Of a DNA stretch of 64,000 nucleotides, positions 11,613 through 23,212 are shown piece after piece. Numbering within the stretch: position 1 is the first letter of the stretch; each line of letters begins with the position of its first letter. The notes beneath the pieces are model-generated. The model saw nothing but the letters and a program-made list of their open reading frames with translations. It did no database searches and had not been told where the DNA came from. The position numbers and the translations under genes were made by a program. This stretch comes from Silurus meridionalis (Eukaryota > Chordata > Actinopteri > Siluriformes > Siluridae): NCBI RefSeq assembly GCF_014805685.1, contig NC_060885.1:32962132-33026131 (forward strand). Direction: 5' to 3'.

Positions 11613-13498
11613 ATTTGAAGATGAATAAACGAAAGTAGGACAGAATCCTGATTTCCTAATGAGTATGTACTTTTATTTCAGCTGACGGCAAAGTAAGGAC
11701 ACACGGAACTTTAGTCTATAATAAACCCAAATTGCTTACAAAAGCAATGCATTGGATATTTATTGCATCACTTTATACAAATGTGAGCTGTACAAATGCA
11801 TTTCCAGCACAGATCTAAAAGAGATTTAACAATATTTTGGGCAGATGGTTCCATGCACCCAGAGTACTACTTGGACATTCCAATGATTTGACTCCATTAA
11901 AACATCAAATCAGTGAACCAGGAAAGGGCTAATAATTCGCTGATCAGGAAAACCAGGTGTATTAGAAAAGAAAGGTGCACACCACGCTGGAACCTGAGCA
12001 TCTGAACACTTTCTCACTCTCACTGTGGAGCACTGATGTCAGCAATTCACCGATCTAAAGAATCAATCCAGCACTCCATTACTCCATTCCTGAATCGCTA
12101 AAGCTGACGCGGTGTCACGGCGGCCTGCTACATCCGCTGGGACGCCGCTCAGCAAACAAACCTTTAGCTCTTATCTGACCTCATTATTTGACCACTTTCT
12201 CATCGGGAAAAGAGTCTCGGGCTTTGTTTAAAAAAATCCTTGATTTTGTTGAGATGTGGATGGAATGATCGGTGACAGACAGCTTCTTGTACTGAGGCGG
12301 CATGCAAAATAGGCCAGTCCCTCTGTCCTTCGTATTCTAGTCACAACACAAGGAGATTGTCACCATGGAAACTAATAGCATATCTTCCAGGCGGCCGAAG
12401 GAGAAAAGGCAGACTTCAGAGTTAGCGACGTTAGTGGCATATGCGGCGTTAGCTCTCTGAGATAAAGTCGACATAAAAAAAAAATAAAAAAAAAACCTTG
12501 CAGATGCCACTTTCGCATGATTGGAGATCGCGCAGTTGTTAAAGAGGGCCGTGTGAAGATCGAGTGCGTGCCTGCAAGTGGGTTTTCCTGTAAATGTCTC
12601 ACCATTTGAGATCAAATAAAGAGCCAATATACGTAATGCACGCTCATCACTTAGCTGGCTGAATTAGAATTACACGAGCAGAACTTTACGACATGCCTCG
12701 AGGCCTGTTTGTTTTCTAAACGGCGTATCATGTTCTTAATTCTGTGCAGACGAATGTCTCCAGAGTAACGTGTGCAGTTTAAAAGCAAAAAGTTTGTTAG
12801 AGTGATTTTTTTTTGTTTTGTTATTAAATTAACTAGGAATTGCACAACATGCTGGCCATTACATCGATGATTTTGTGCTTCCTTCTAGATCTGCACAGAA
12901 ATTACAGCCAACAATTACCATGTTCTGTAAAATCCTGCAGAGAACATGAGCACAATTTGCAGAGTATTTATAGCCGCTAAACCTGGTGACATTAATAAAA
13001 CGAAAGTGGACCTATGTAAGGTGGATGTTTTAGAATTTTCTCTTCGCCTACAGAAATAATTGGCTTTAAAAAAAATCTGGACAATTAAAACTTTTTAGGT
13101 TGTAATGAAGGAAAATTTTAATAAATCACCATCAACAAGTGTCCTCACAAAAGGCTCGGAAAGGGTTGAGACAGGTCAATAATTAATATGCAACCTGGCA
13201 CTACAGTCTGGGGGGTTTTTGGCTAAAAAGTGCAAAGCATCTGCACCTAATGGCTATATATGCCAGATTTCTTTTTTTTCCCTACTAGCTTCAGACATTT
13301 GACAAGTAATTATGGCCCATCACTGCACTTGCATCTTTGCAAAGGGGCCAGACGCAGCAAGAGCAGAATATAAATATACCTTGAGGTCCTAATAATGATA
13401 CCATGGTCTGTAAGCTGTCAAGGGCCGTGATTGTTTACCATGCCTCGAATGACTGTGCCGAAGTAGCGGTATCACTCATCCTATTATCCTTCGGGTAT
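11613..13498. other. no supported gene
   Basis: No recognisable gene or transposon. The segment 12080-12200 is somewhat richer in CG dinucleotides than its surroundings, and 13150-13380 looks repeat-free and compositionally even. Minus-strand frames near 12337-12627 overlap in different frames and include a poly-phenylalanine run encoded by an A-rich stretch, so they are not genes. Confidence 0.5.
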
Positions 13499-13547
13499 TA
13501 AAAAAAAAAAAAAAAAAAAAAAAACTCTAAGCACCTTTTTTTTTTCT
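13499..13547. repeat. poly-A run followed by a T run
   Basis: About 24 A residues (13501-13524) and, after a short spacer, about 10 T residues (13538-13547). It may be a retrotransposon tail, but no element body is recognised beside it. Confidence 0.8.
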
Positions 13548-13777
13548 CCTCCATGTTCTAATCCTCTACTTCTCAAAGCTGATGGGAGGGGAAACACACA
13601 GATGTTTCTTATTAACCGGCCACACTGAAGAGCAAAACAGACACCTGAGGAGACATCCACGCCTATTAAATCTATTAAAATGTGACCAGACAATTCCTGT
13701 TCCATCTCTATTCAGCTGGACAACAAGAGGAGAGGTGCTAATGAGACCAAGCCCCAGATTCAGTCCAAATCACTGTG

Positions 13778-13778
<1 letters not shown>

Positions 13779-13843
<65 letters not shown>
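13779..13843. repeat. (TA)n microsatellite
   Basis: About 32 TA units. It creates the IYIYIY translation in the 13582-13872 frame. Confidence 0.97.
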
Positions 13844-13845
<2 letters not shown>

Positions 13846-14238
13846 TTGACAGCTCCATTAATTTTGATGTAATGCCATAGCATTGCTTTACAACGCTTGC
13901 CTTTTTTTTACGCCTGGATGTGTGACCTGCATGTCATCTTTGCAGACGTGAAAAAAAATAGAAAAAGGGAGGAGGAACTCAAACTGGAGGGACACTTAGC
14001 CATGCTGATTTATCCCTCCAAACACTACTCACGTCAAGAGCAATCTTCTTGTTGTCGTTTGGATTTATAACTAGGTCTGCTCTCCAGGATCATGTCTCCA
14101 AACCACATTAGTGTTAAAGGAATAGTTTGTGAAATGAGCTAATAAGGAAGTAAAGGCCATAGACATACTCATGCTAGCATGCTTAAATAAGATATCCCTT
14201 TGGGAGATATAGAACCGAATTCTCTGACGTGCCAATGA
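13844..14238. other. no supported gene
   Basis: Spacer between the TA array and the pentanucleotide array. Nothing recognised. Confidence 0.6.
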
Positions 14239-15346
14239 AGTAGGTAAGGTAAGGTAAGGTAACGTATGGTAAAGTAAATAAATATAAAGTCAAGTCAAGT
14301 CAAGTCAAGTAAAGTTAGGTAAAGTAAACTAATGTAAAATAAAATAAGGTAAAGTAAGGTAATGTAAAGTAAGTTAAGGTAAAGTAAAGTAAATAAATAT
14401 AAAGTCAAGTAAAGTAAAGTTAGGTAAAGTAATGTAAAATAAAATAAAATAAAATAAAATAAGGTAAAGTAAATTAAGGTAAGGTAAGGTAAAGTAAAGT
14501 AAAGTAAAGTAAGGTAATGTAAAGTAGGGTAAGGTAATGTAAAGTAAGGTAGGGTAAGGTAAGGTCAGGTAAGGTAATGTAAAGTAAGGTAAGTTAATGT
14601 AAAGTAAGATAAGGTAAGGTAAGGTAATGTAAAGTAAGGTAAGGTAATGTAAGGTTATGTAAAGTAAGGTCAGGTCAGGTAAGGTAAGGTAATGTAAAGT
14701 AAGGTAATGTAAGGGTATGTAAAGTAAGGTCAGGTAAGGTAATGTAAAGTAAGGTAAGTTAATGTAAAGTAAGGTAAAGTAAGGTAATGTAAAGTTAGGT
14801 AAAGTAAGGTAATGTAAAGTAAGGTAATGTAAAGTAAGGTAAAATAAGATAAGGTAAGGTAATGTAAAGTAAAGTAAGGTAATGCAAAGTTAGGTAAAGT
14901 AAGGTAAGGTATGGTAAGTTAATGTAAAGTAAGGTAATGTAAGGTAATGTAAAGTAAGGTAATGTAAAGTAAGGTAATGTAAAGTAAGGTAAGGTAAGGT
15001 AAGGTAATGTAAAGTAAGGTAAGGTAATGTAAGGTAAGGTAAGGTAATGTAAAGTTAGGTAAAGTAAGGTAATGTAAAGTAAGGTAATGTAAAGTAAGGT
15101 AAAATAAGATAAGGTAAGGTAATGTAAAGTAAAGTAAGGTAATGTAAAGTAAGGTAAGGTAAAGTAAGGTAAGGTATGGTAAGTTAATGTAAAGTAAGGT
15201 AATGTAAAGTAAGGTAAAGTAAGTTAATGTAAAGTAAGGTAAGGTAATGTAAAGTAAGGTAAGGTAATGTAAAGTAAAGTAAAGTAAGGTAAGGTAATGT
15301 AAGGTAAGGTAAGGTAAGGTAAGGTAAGGTAAAGTAAAGTAAGGTA
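14239..15346. repeat. 1.1-kb pentanucleotide array with higher-order structure
   Basis: Over 200 consecutive 5-bp units, mostly AAGGT, AAAGT and AATGT, with minor AAGTC, AAAAT and AAGAT variants. Units often alternate in 10- or 15-bp groups. The array also holds longer copies: 14781-14884 and 15041-15144 are identical over 104 bp at a 260-bp spacing, and the similarity continues to about 14940 and 15205 with one extra unit. Near the left end, a block containing aataaatataaagtcaagt occurs at about 14277 and again at about 14392. The minus-strand frame of tyrosine, leucine and threonine repeats (14919-15374) is a translation artefact of the 5-mer. Confidence 0.95.
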
Positions 15347-15885
15347 GTGAGGTAGCGATCCTGAATCCGGACAATAATGTAGAGGATCAGTACAAGGTTC
15401 TACAGCCATTTCTGCAGCTCAGTGCAGTCATTATTCACCTACCAGCAAATAAATATGTGCCACTCTCAAAAAAAAAAAGTACAAAAATATTCAAAAAAAA
15501 AAAAAAAAGTGCAAACTCTCAAAATGACTCAATGCACCGAAAATAAACTTTTAAAGCAGCATTTTCAATAAATAATTATAGTAAATATGAGCATTTTTAG
15601 CCCCCAGCAAGCACAGAATATGTGCACATACTGTATGAGTTGCAGTTACATCCTGAAAGCAAAAAAACTGGTATCAAATCAGACTGCGTATATTTTCCAG
15701 TCTGATTCGCTGAAGCATCTCAGTGTCATGAACATGCGATGACTGACATGACATGGATCATGCCTGTGAATGTAGTGCATAGATTTCGTTCATTTGCCAA
15801 GCTTGTAATGTAATTAGAAGAAATTTGTGTCAGTTACAAAGAGGATGTCAGTCCTGGATACTGTATAATATTTATTGGTTTAAAT
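15347..15885. other. no supported gene; A-rich runs
   Basis: No recognisable gene. Two A runs (near 15469 and 15496) are the only structure seen. Confidence 0.55.
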
Positions 15886-16684
15886 CAGGGGTCCCCAGAC
15901 TTTTTTCTGTAAAGGCCACACAATTTTTCCTTTGTTTAACAGGGGGGGCGAGTCGGTGTGTAACAGAAAATGACATGGGCCGAAGTGACTACCAGTGTTA
16001 TTGTGGAGATTTTATGATTTTAAACGTATTTAATATGCCTCCTAATGCGATATTAGTTTATTACTTTGTTCTGCACCGTACAGAAGAGATATATCACCTA
16101 TTACAAGAGCATAATTACTATCATAATGACATTTTTTCATATATTGCTATTAAAATCAAAATATTTAAGTACTTATGAATATGCATGAGATAGGTGGGTG
16201 AATCTAAGAAATAATTACGGTATGTTAACTAGAGGTTAACCGAGCTAGGTTGAATCGTACTTGCCGATAACCGATTATTAAACTGTTTGTTTTTTCAAAA
16301 TGGTTACTGGATAAAAAAAATACAAACATAACACTCCATGTAAAATAGTAATGAACTTTATTACAAAAATAAAAAATGTTAAGCCAGTATTGAATCATGA
16401 AAATGTGCGGCGTCAGTGATTCTCCTCTAGAGGCCGCTCTTGTAGTGACAGCGGACTAGAAACCCAGAAAAACTATCAGTATGGATTAGCCGATGGTTCC
16501 AGCAATCGGAATCTCTCTTAATAACTATGGGGAAATTTTAGTTTAAAAAGGCAAACTATATCATCAAATACAGATATGATGTGAGTTAAACATATATTCG
16601 AAATTACATTTTCAAAATATGCCTTTGGTGTTATTTAGAGGGACGTTCCAAATGTGGAAACATGACGTAGTTTGGGGACCCCTG
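15886..16684 (+). mobile_element. Charlie-like hAT MITE, nearly complete
   Basis: Starts caggggtccccagacttttt and ends with the inverted form, tttggggacccctg. Terminal repeats of about 14 bp with CAGGGGTCCCCA are typical of the Charlie branch of hAT. The flanking 8-mers gtttaaat (15878-15885) and atttaagg (16685-16692) agree at five positions and may be an eroded target duplication. It is about 800 bp, with no transposase motif; the 117-codon frame 15825-16178 crosses the left boundary and is not coding. An inverted relative is at 22370-23040. Confidence 0.75.
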
Positions 16685-16692
16685 ATTTAAGG

Positions 16693-17588
16693 GATGCCAT
16701 GGTTCAGTACAGGACCTCGACTCTACCACTATAACGGTCTTGGATCTTACTCAACCTACTGCGAGTACTCTTTCCAGATCAGTGACTGCAGCAGCGGAGA
16801 CCAGTTTCTGGGCATGGCTTCAAAACCAACCAGTCGGCGAATTTGTGTAGATCCGCTCCTAGAGGTCAGACTGAATTGTGTTTGCTGGCTTGTTACGTTA
16901 CAGGATCTACAGCAGGAGTGCTAATGGATTGGATTTTGCACTTGCCTTGCCCAGAAAGGCAGTAAAAAGGGTGCTAAGTGGCAAAGGAAATTATTTTTTG
17001 TTTGCCTCATTAATTGAGTTACAGTGATTAAGCATGAAGGCTGCCCTTTAATGGCCTTGGCTGAAGGTGTGTGAGCTGTGAGTAGTAAATTAGCCACAGC
17101 TTATGCGAATGTCTGGACTAAGAAACGCTGTGACGTATTTATGATCAGAGGTGTGATGTTCTTATTCGTAAAGATATCATAGCCCTTTTTAACAAAACAG
17201 TATGTATGGCATACTGCTAAAACGAGTGCTATTACAGCATGCAACAGTGCACAAACAATGAAAACCCGTGAGTCAAGATGCAAGTTCCCTGAAGCAAAGC
17301 CTGTAGAAGTGTGTGCAAGCTGACTGATGACTCATGTAGGCCATTTGTTAACCAATTAGCAAGTGTATGTTGGTTCATGTAGGTGTGCATTTGCATTTAC
17401 CAGGGTGTCCTACAATAAAACTGCCATCTGTATCTGTATTCTGAATTGTACGAGTGCCGACACAGAAAAGTTACAATATTATCCCCATCATTAGGGGAAT
17501 CAAATCCGGCAGTAGATCTGCCAGCATTGTTATGTGTTCTTTTACAGTTTCTCAGCCTCAGCTACATCACCGGGATTGTTTGTACCTG
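16693..17588. other. no supported gene; possible unique DNA
   Basis: No gene recognised. A 76-codon frame (16694-16924) starts just outside the hAT MITE and includes the sequence gttacgttacag, which resembles a splice acceptor, but I recognise no protein motif. The segment 16930-17080 is repeat-free and holds attaattg-like sites, so it could be conserved non-coding DNA. Confidence 0.4.
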
Positions 17589-17596
17589 GCTACGAT
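17589..17596. repeat. left target-site duplication of hAT MITE
   Basis: gctacgat here and cctatgat at 18162-18169 agree at six of eight positions. Eight-base target duplications are typical of hAT elements. Confidence 0.6.
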
Positions 17597-18161
17597 CAAA
17601 AGTGGAAAGAGTAATAAAATGTTCTACTCAAGTAAAAGTACTGTTACGTCAATGAAACTGTGTTTAAGTAAACGTAAAGTTACTGGTTCTAAAAATCTAC
17701 TTAATTAAAAGTAAAAAGTGTAATATTTACAGAGGTACTATTTAACAGAGGGGGTATGGGGCATATGTTGCATGACCCGAATCTAATGTGAGCACAGAAA
17801 AAAAAAAACTCCTGTTATAATGTCATGATAACGAGAGAAATCGCAAACGCAGATTCGGTATTCAGACAGCGAGCGCACGCATTGAACGACTTTCGATTCG
17901 ATGGCATTTCGCTTTCAGCTCATCAATCAATCAGTGCAGTCGTTTCCAGGTCGTGATTTTTCCCCCTTTATTTGTATTTATTTACTAAATAAATAAAAAG
18001 AAATAGGATTTAAAATGTAGTAAAGTACAATTCTTATACAATACAATAAACACTAAAGTTAAATTACAGATATTGAAAACTACTTTAAAATGTAGAAATA
18101 CACAAAAACTACTTTATTACATTTAAGCGAGTAAAATGTAATTAGTTACTTTAGACCTCTG
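17597..18161. mobile_element. Tol2-like hAT MITE with TSDs
   Basis: 565-bp non-autonomous hAT element. The left end reads caaaagtggaaag and the right end, read inward on the other strand, cagaggtctaaagt, so the ends match as CA(A/G)A(A/G)GT with AAAG following. The subterminal regions are full of agtaaaagtact-like blocks (left: ctcaagtaaaagtactgtta; right: ttaagcgagtaaaatgtaat), which is the pattern of Tol2-type elements. Eight-base flanking duplications with two mismatches are visible. No transposase is encoded. Confidence 0.75.
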
Positions 18162-18169
18162 CCTATGAT
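18162..18169. repeat. right target-site duplication of hAT MITE
   Basis: cctatgat, matching gctacgat at 17589-17596 at six of eight positions. Confidence 0.6.
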
Positions 18170-20600
18170 ATACACCACAACCCAGACCAGGTGGTTACAG
18201 AGGACAACTAAAAAGACATTAAATACATTGTGCAGCGACTATTAATTTTTCCCTGCAAGCTTCACAACTGATCGCTCACGTGCACACAATAAATCCTTTT
18301 TGTCTGGATCTTTAATTGGAAAAATAATTACGTAAACAAACGAAATGTATTCGCTGCCTCCTATATGTATCTGATTAGAAAACATAACCTGTTTATTCTG
18401 AATAACGTGTTTATATTCCGTTTGCATTCGGGCATTTTGGTAGTTACCGTGAGCGACTTCTGACGATCTAATTTAGCCATTTCAGAGGAGAATGGATTTA
18501 AACTCACAACGTTCTGATCAGAAGCTCATCCACAAAGCTACTATTTCCCCTGACATATTCAGTTACATCCCAAGCATGAACATACACACAAGATATACTC
18601 TAACAAGGACAAAAAAGAATACTTATCCAGAGCCAAGGACATTTCGGTGCTTTTGTGCAAGACCCGAGGAAAGCATTTAACACAGTTGCGATGTTCAAAG
18701 ACAGACCTAATGGCCGTATTGTTAAACGAGTTTCTGAGCTGCAATTTTGGTGCTGATGTGGCAAATGGGCGTCGCTTATATCTAAAGCGCCATTGTGTGT
18801 GTTATCACTCCGGCACACTCCTATTTGCTAACTCACACTTTCAAGTTTCCCCTGAATAGAAAACGGAGCGACACGTTGGCATTGTCAGGAACGCTGCTTG
18901 CTATGTTTTGGCTCACTTTGCACCCGGATGTCTTTGGACGAGCGTTATCAAAGTAACACCTTCTACCCACCCCGCCCCAAAAATGTATCCCGACATAGCT
19001 ATTCTTTAGCTTTGGGATTGTCTGTGGCACACCTGATGACCTGTCTACCGAAACAGCCCACCGTGCAAAGAAGGCCGGTTCCGGCGAATATATCAGCTAC
19101 GTCGTCGCCGGTCGTGCAGCTTCAATTTGTCAAACACCAATAGCGAGTTCGAGATTTAATCCCCCGAATACGAGGTGGCTCTTGCTGTTGCCTTGTCGTT
19201 TGTTGATATGACAGCTGGAGAAATGAGCTCATGCTGAGGAATATAGGCAGTGTCACTCATCAGCGCTCCTCACCGTCCCCCAGCAATAACTCGTGGACTA
19301 GAATGAATTTCTCAGAGCGAGATTGTCACGTAAGGATGAGCCTGACTGAAAGTTTAAACTGCATTTCACCGCTTCCACACCATCTGTTCTGACTGAGGGA
19401 GTTCCACAGACATCCATATTCACCATGCACCGGCTTCGTCCATGAATAAGAACTGAATAATGCATAGCCTGCTCTTAGAATGATACTTTGTGCATGAAAC
19501 TAAATGGATTCTTGTTGGGTTTTTTTTTTTTTTTTTTAAACCATTTATGTAATTTTTTATAATTATTTCTGTTGGAATTAAGCACCTCTTTTGTTAGAAT
19601 TCGACTTCTGGTCTGGCATTTTCCAATTTCCCAAAAAAAAAAAAAAAGAGAATAGAAGAGAAGAAGGTTAAATATGGTGTGTGAAAGACTAGAAGAAGCA
19701 GCCAATAGTAGCAGCAACACTTCCTCAGGCATTCAACTGAAAGTAATAATAAATTTTCCAAGACACAGGTCAGAAGGAAAAAAAAAAAAAAAATCCAACT
19801 TGTACTTGTATCCAATGTACTTCACATAATTAAAGGTCACTAGAGGTCGTTCCGAAAATTTCCTATTTAGAAAAAGGAGACAAAAAAAAGCAAACCTTTT
19901 AGACAATTCTTGTCACTTTTTTTTACCCTCGTCCTATCTAAAGGCTATTTCTCGAATAGAGGTAATCACTGACTAAGTCGATGGGCGCCCAATCACGAGT
20001 CGTTTTCATAAGTGAAAGGCGATTACTTGTCCGATATTATGCTCAGAGCAATTTCTATCAAAGGGAAAAACTGTTTTGGGGTGCAGATGAAGCCAGAACG
20101 TGGTAATGAATTCCTGCTGAAGCTGCTGCTCTGTGGAGTGGGCGTGTGATCTTCAACAGCAGGCAGATGGTGTACTGGACAAAGAGCTGTCCAAGAATCT
20201 TTCAGTCCATTGTCCATTAATGTCGATTTCACTGGCAGGAGTTTCTCGAACACTGTAGCTGTCCAGAAGAAAACTTCTAAACACAAGGATCCATAACAAG
20301 AACCAGTGGTTTATAGGCCAGGGAATGGTGAAAGGCTCACTGTAGGTGAGCTACAGTATACTATAAGTATAAAATCGAGAAAATGTGGACAAAAGCACCT
20401 TAAATATGTTTATAGCCCTTCACAAACAACTTGAAAAAGTATTTCATATTTAATAAAATCAGAGTTTTGTTTTTGGTTTTTGATTTAACAGAATATTTTA
20501 TATATAACAAAACAAACACAAAACAATTTCTGTAGCTTTGAATGAAAATTCTGAACCTGTCTACAAGTATTATGAACCGCTCTTCATGAGCAAACTGCTC
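18170..20600. other. no supported gene; CG-richer patch
   Basis: No recognisable gene. The part 18890-19160 has more CG dinucleotides than its surroundings and an 81-codon frame (18898-19143) without a known motif, so a small CpG-rich regulatory patch is possible but weak. T and A runs at 19520-19537, 19633-19647 and 19779-19793 create phenylalanine-rich or lysine-rich artefact frames. Confidence 0.45.
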
Positions 20601-20816
20601 CCGTTTTTTTTCTTCTTAAAATGCGTAGTTTTATTGGAAGACCCATGCGCTGAGTTTTTTTGTTGCTCAGCAGTACATTTCACTCCAGAAAAAAAATGGG
20701 TTGTCTTGAGATTTCATTGTGTCCTGCACAAATTTAAGGCTCCCTGTACCAGACATAGCAAAGCAGCCCTGAAACCTAATCCAGCCTCCCTCCATGTTTC
20801 ACAGTAGCAATCATCC
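20601..20816 (-). pseudogene. Tc1-like transposase catalytic fragment
   Basis: On the minus strand, from about 20815 downward, the translation reads ATVKHGGRLD, then after a frameshift GCFAMSGTGSL and VQDTMKSQDN, and further on a degraded WVFQ. In Tc1-like transposases these blocks (VKHGGGS..., GCF..SGTG, and the block before WVFQQDNDPKHT) surround the second catalytic aspartate. The aspartate motif itself is lost, and frameshifts plus stops break the frame. The plus-strand 89-codon frame 20538-20807 is a shadow of this. Confidence 0.7.
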
Positions 20817-20833
20817 ACATTTCTTTTAAAGCT

Positions 20834-21136
20834 TTATTTTAGTGTCTGTGAATGTAATTGAGCCTCACCCAAGAGCTCTGGTTTGTCTATCTCCCAGACG
20901 CATAAGGTATAAAGATTTACTTTGAACAAACAATTGTATAAATGTACAGATGATGTAAAAATCACGTAAATGTTATTTTCATTGAAAAATCCTCCCTTAG
21001 CATGAATAACAGCTTTACACACTCTCGCAGGGCAGTAGGTTGCTTTCTCCGAACATTCAGCTGAAATTCTTTGCCATGCCTCTTGTATTATTTGCCGAAG
21101 GTGTTCTACATTAGTTGTATATTTCTCTCTGAGCAC
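20834..21136 (-). pseudogene. Tc1-like transposase C-terminal remnant
   Basis: 100-codon minus-strand frame. Residues near its start read TNVEHLRQIIQEAWQRIS, then CKAVIHAKGGFF. The W...I and the KAVIHAKGG ending resemble the C-terminal tail of Tc1-like transposases (AWDEI... then PRRCQAVIDANGG). It lies upstream of the catalytic fragment at 20601-20816 on the same strand, which is the wrong order for one gene. It is therefore a second element, or the locus was rearranged. The last 40 residues do not match anything familiar. Confidence 0.5.
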
Positions 21137-21249
21137 ACTAAGATTTACTGCATCTTAAAATGGTACAAATTGTACAATGGAAAGTCAGAATGTGCTAAGA
21201 GAAAAGCAACCTGAAGCTGATCTTGCATGGGGAAATATACATTTCATTT

Positions 21250-21432
21250 AAATTGCATTTTGGCAGATTGCCTTCTCCAGAGCGACTTACATTTATCTCA
21301 TTCATACAAATAAGTAGCTATGGGGTTAAGGGCCTTGCTCGGGGGCCCAGGATTGGCTACTTAGTGTGCTTGGGATTTGAACATGAACCTTCGGATCCAA
21401 CGCTGCAGGCACTAAGCTCCCACTTTCCCATC
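21250..21432 (+). repeat. teleost interspersed repeat
   Basis: Carries the blocks tggcagattgccttctccag, agcgacttacatttatctca, gttaagggccttgctcgggg, gcccaggattgg and ctgggatttgaac-like sequence (here cttgggatttgaacatgaac). I recognise this order as a very common fish repeat, usually regarded as non-autonomous and possibly DNA-transposon derived. The family was not assigned. The 70-codon frame here is not a gene. Confidence 0.6.
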
Positions 21433-22369
21433 TAATTAATATGCCTTATTCATGTCAACTGTGCATAGGAGCAGCATTCCAATTTTAATAATGGTTTTAC
21501 ATGTAGATATCAGTTATGGTGCTATCATACAAATATTCCATACTATAATCTACCAAACAATGCTTGGAATTTTGGCGGAAAAACAAAACAAAATCGATTT
21601 GTGTTGCCCAACATTACACACGTTTCAAATATATAAAACTAGTCTGTGTATATTGTCTACCAACAAGTAATAATATAAATTGATTTGGATGTAAATTGAT
21701 GAATTTGGATTTTTCTTTGATAAAAGAGCTCACATTAAAATGAACGATGTGAATTATTTAAATAGGTGATTCCGCTTTTTCTCCCCAAGATTTATGCGGT
21801 TCACGGAAAATGAACTGGGGTCAGATGTAAAAAATGAATGACTTTTAAAAGATTTAGAAGGTATTTCAAGCACATGAACTTTACTCCCCTCCCCGTACTA
21901 ATGATGAAGGCACTGATGGCTGGTGGTGATCACTAAAACCTACAAAAGAAAATCAGTAGCTCAATAATAAAACTATTAGGGATGAGCAATGCATTATTTC
22001 AGGAGGGATTATCAGTGGCAGAATAAGAATATGAGGCGAACTATAACCTGCTCAATTAAATTCAGCTGCATTAGTCATTTAGATTTTTAAATCTGTTTTA
22101 AAGCTGTGTGTCCTCTGAATACCAAACATGGTTTAAGGGAACCGATGCAACACTTTACTATGAAGGACAATGTCTTCTTAGTTTACCTTCTTATACTTTA
22201 TCCACCGTAAGCAGAATTGGGAGGGACTGAGTGAATAATCAGCCTTGTCCACATTCAGAGCACCACATTATAACATTATTCGCTTTAAATCGGAGGTACA
22301 CTACAGCCCTACATTTCGAAAGGCCCTCTGAACAATGCCAGAGACATATTTAAAAAATTAAGATTTTTA
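21433..22369. other. no supported gene
   Basis: AT-rich DNA with no recognised gene or transposon. Confidence 0.55.
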
Positions 22370-23040
22370 AATACATGTTTTACTCATATGATTTCTGTAT
22401 TTAATAATAAAGTGTGCCTTTCAAACTAAAATTTTGTTTAATTATTAAAAGAGCTCGAGGCACCAAAAGTTGATTGCTGGAACCGTCGTCTATCGGCAGA
22501 AATCCATACTGATAGTTTTTCCGGTTTCTGGTCCGCTGTCATTGCAACAGTGGCCTCTAGAGGCGAAACACTGACGAGACATGCGGTTTGTGAGACGGTG
22601 CGCTGCACAGAGAGCACTATATTTATTTATTATTTATAATTTTGCACATTATGTAATTATATTTATTAGTGATTTATATTTATTACCACATTTTAATGAG
22701 TCAGTACTTTTTTTAATTTTTGTAATAAAGTACAGTGAAGTGTTTGTTTTTTTATCCAGTATCCATCTGTTTAATCTGTTATCGGTTGACCTCTAGATAT
22801 TAACCTAGTCTAAGTATTTGTACTTTTTGATTTCAGAAGCAGTAAATATGAAAAAATGTAATTTTGATAGTGGTAATGCTCTTTTAATCTATAATTAGGA
22901 GGCATAAAACATGCCTCCAATTTTAAAAATACATTTTTAAAAATACATTTAAAATCATAATAAAATCTCCACAACCATGTGATTTTGTGTTACAGACCGA
23001 CCCGCCCCCTATTAAAGAAAGGAAAAATTATGTGGCCCTC
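22370..23040 (-). mobile_element. Charlie-like hAT MITE, inverted second copy
   Basis: Minus-strand relative of the MITE at 15886-16684. Shared blocks in inverted order include the one at 22500-22560 (ccatactgatagtttttc, then tggcctctagagg), which matches the complement of 16425-16500. The block at 22990-23035 (accgacccgccccctattaa, then aattatgtggccctca) matches the complement of the left end of the first copy. Both extreme ends are missing, so the borders are approximate. Confidence 0.7.
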
Positions 23041-23212
23041 ACCCTCGTTCAAAGCATCTTATCCAGAAGTGTTCAAATGAGCTTCACACCTCAACCTGAA
23101 AATACATACTGCCAATGCTGATGAAGGGTTCTGACACACAGGCCTCACTCTTTTCACTCCGAGACCCCTTGTATAGATCTAGTATGCTGTTTACAATCAA
23201 TCACCTCTCTTT

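Noticed and set aside
14919..15374. 151-codon minus-strand frame
   Set aside because: It is a translation of the 5-bp repeat (tyrosine, leucine, threonine, proline cycle), with no start context or motif.
16694..16924. possible exon with an acceptor-like site
   Set aside because: No protein motif and no matching donor found; it starts directly at a transposon border.
18890..19160. CpG island or gene promoter
   Set aside because: Somewhat richer in CG than its surroundings, but short and without a transcript or exon beside it.
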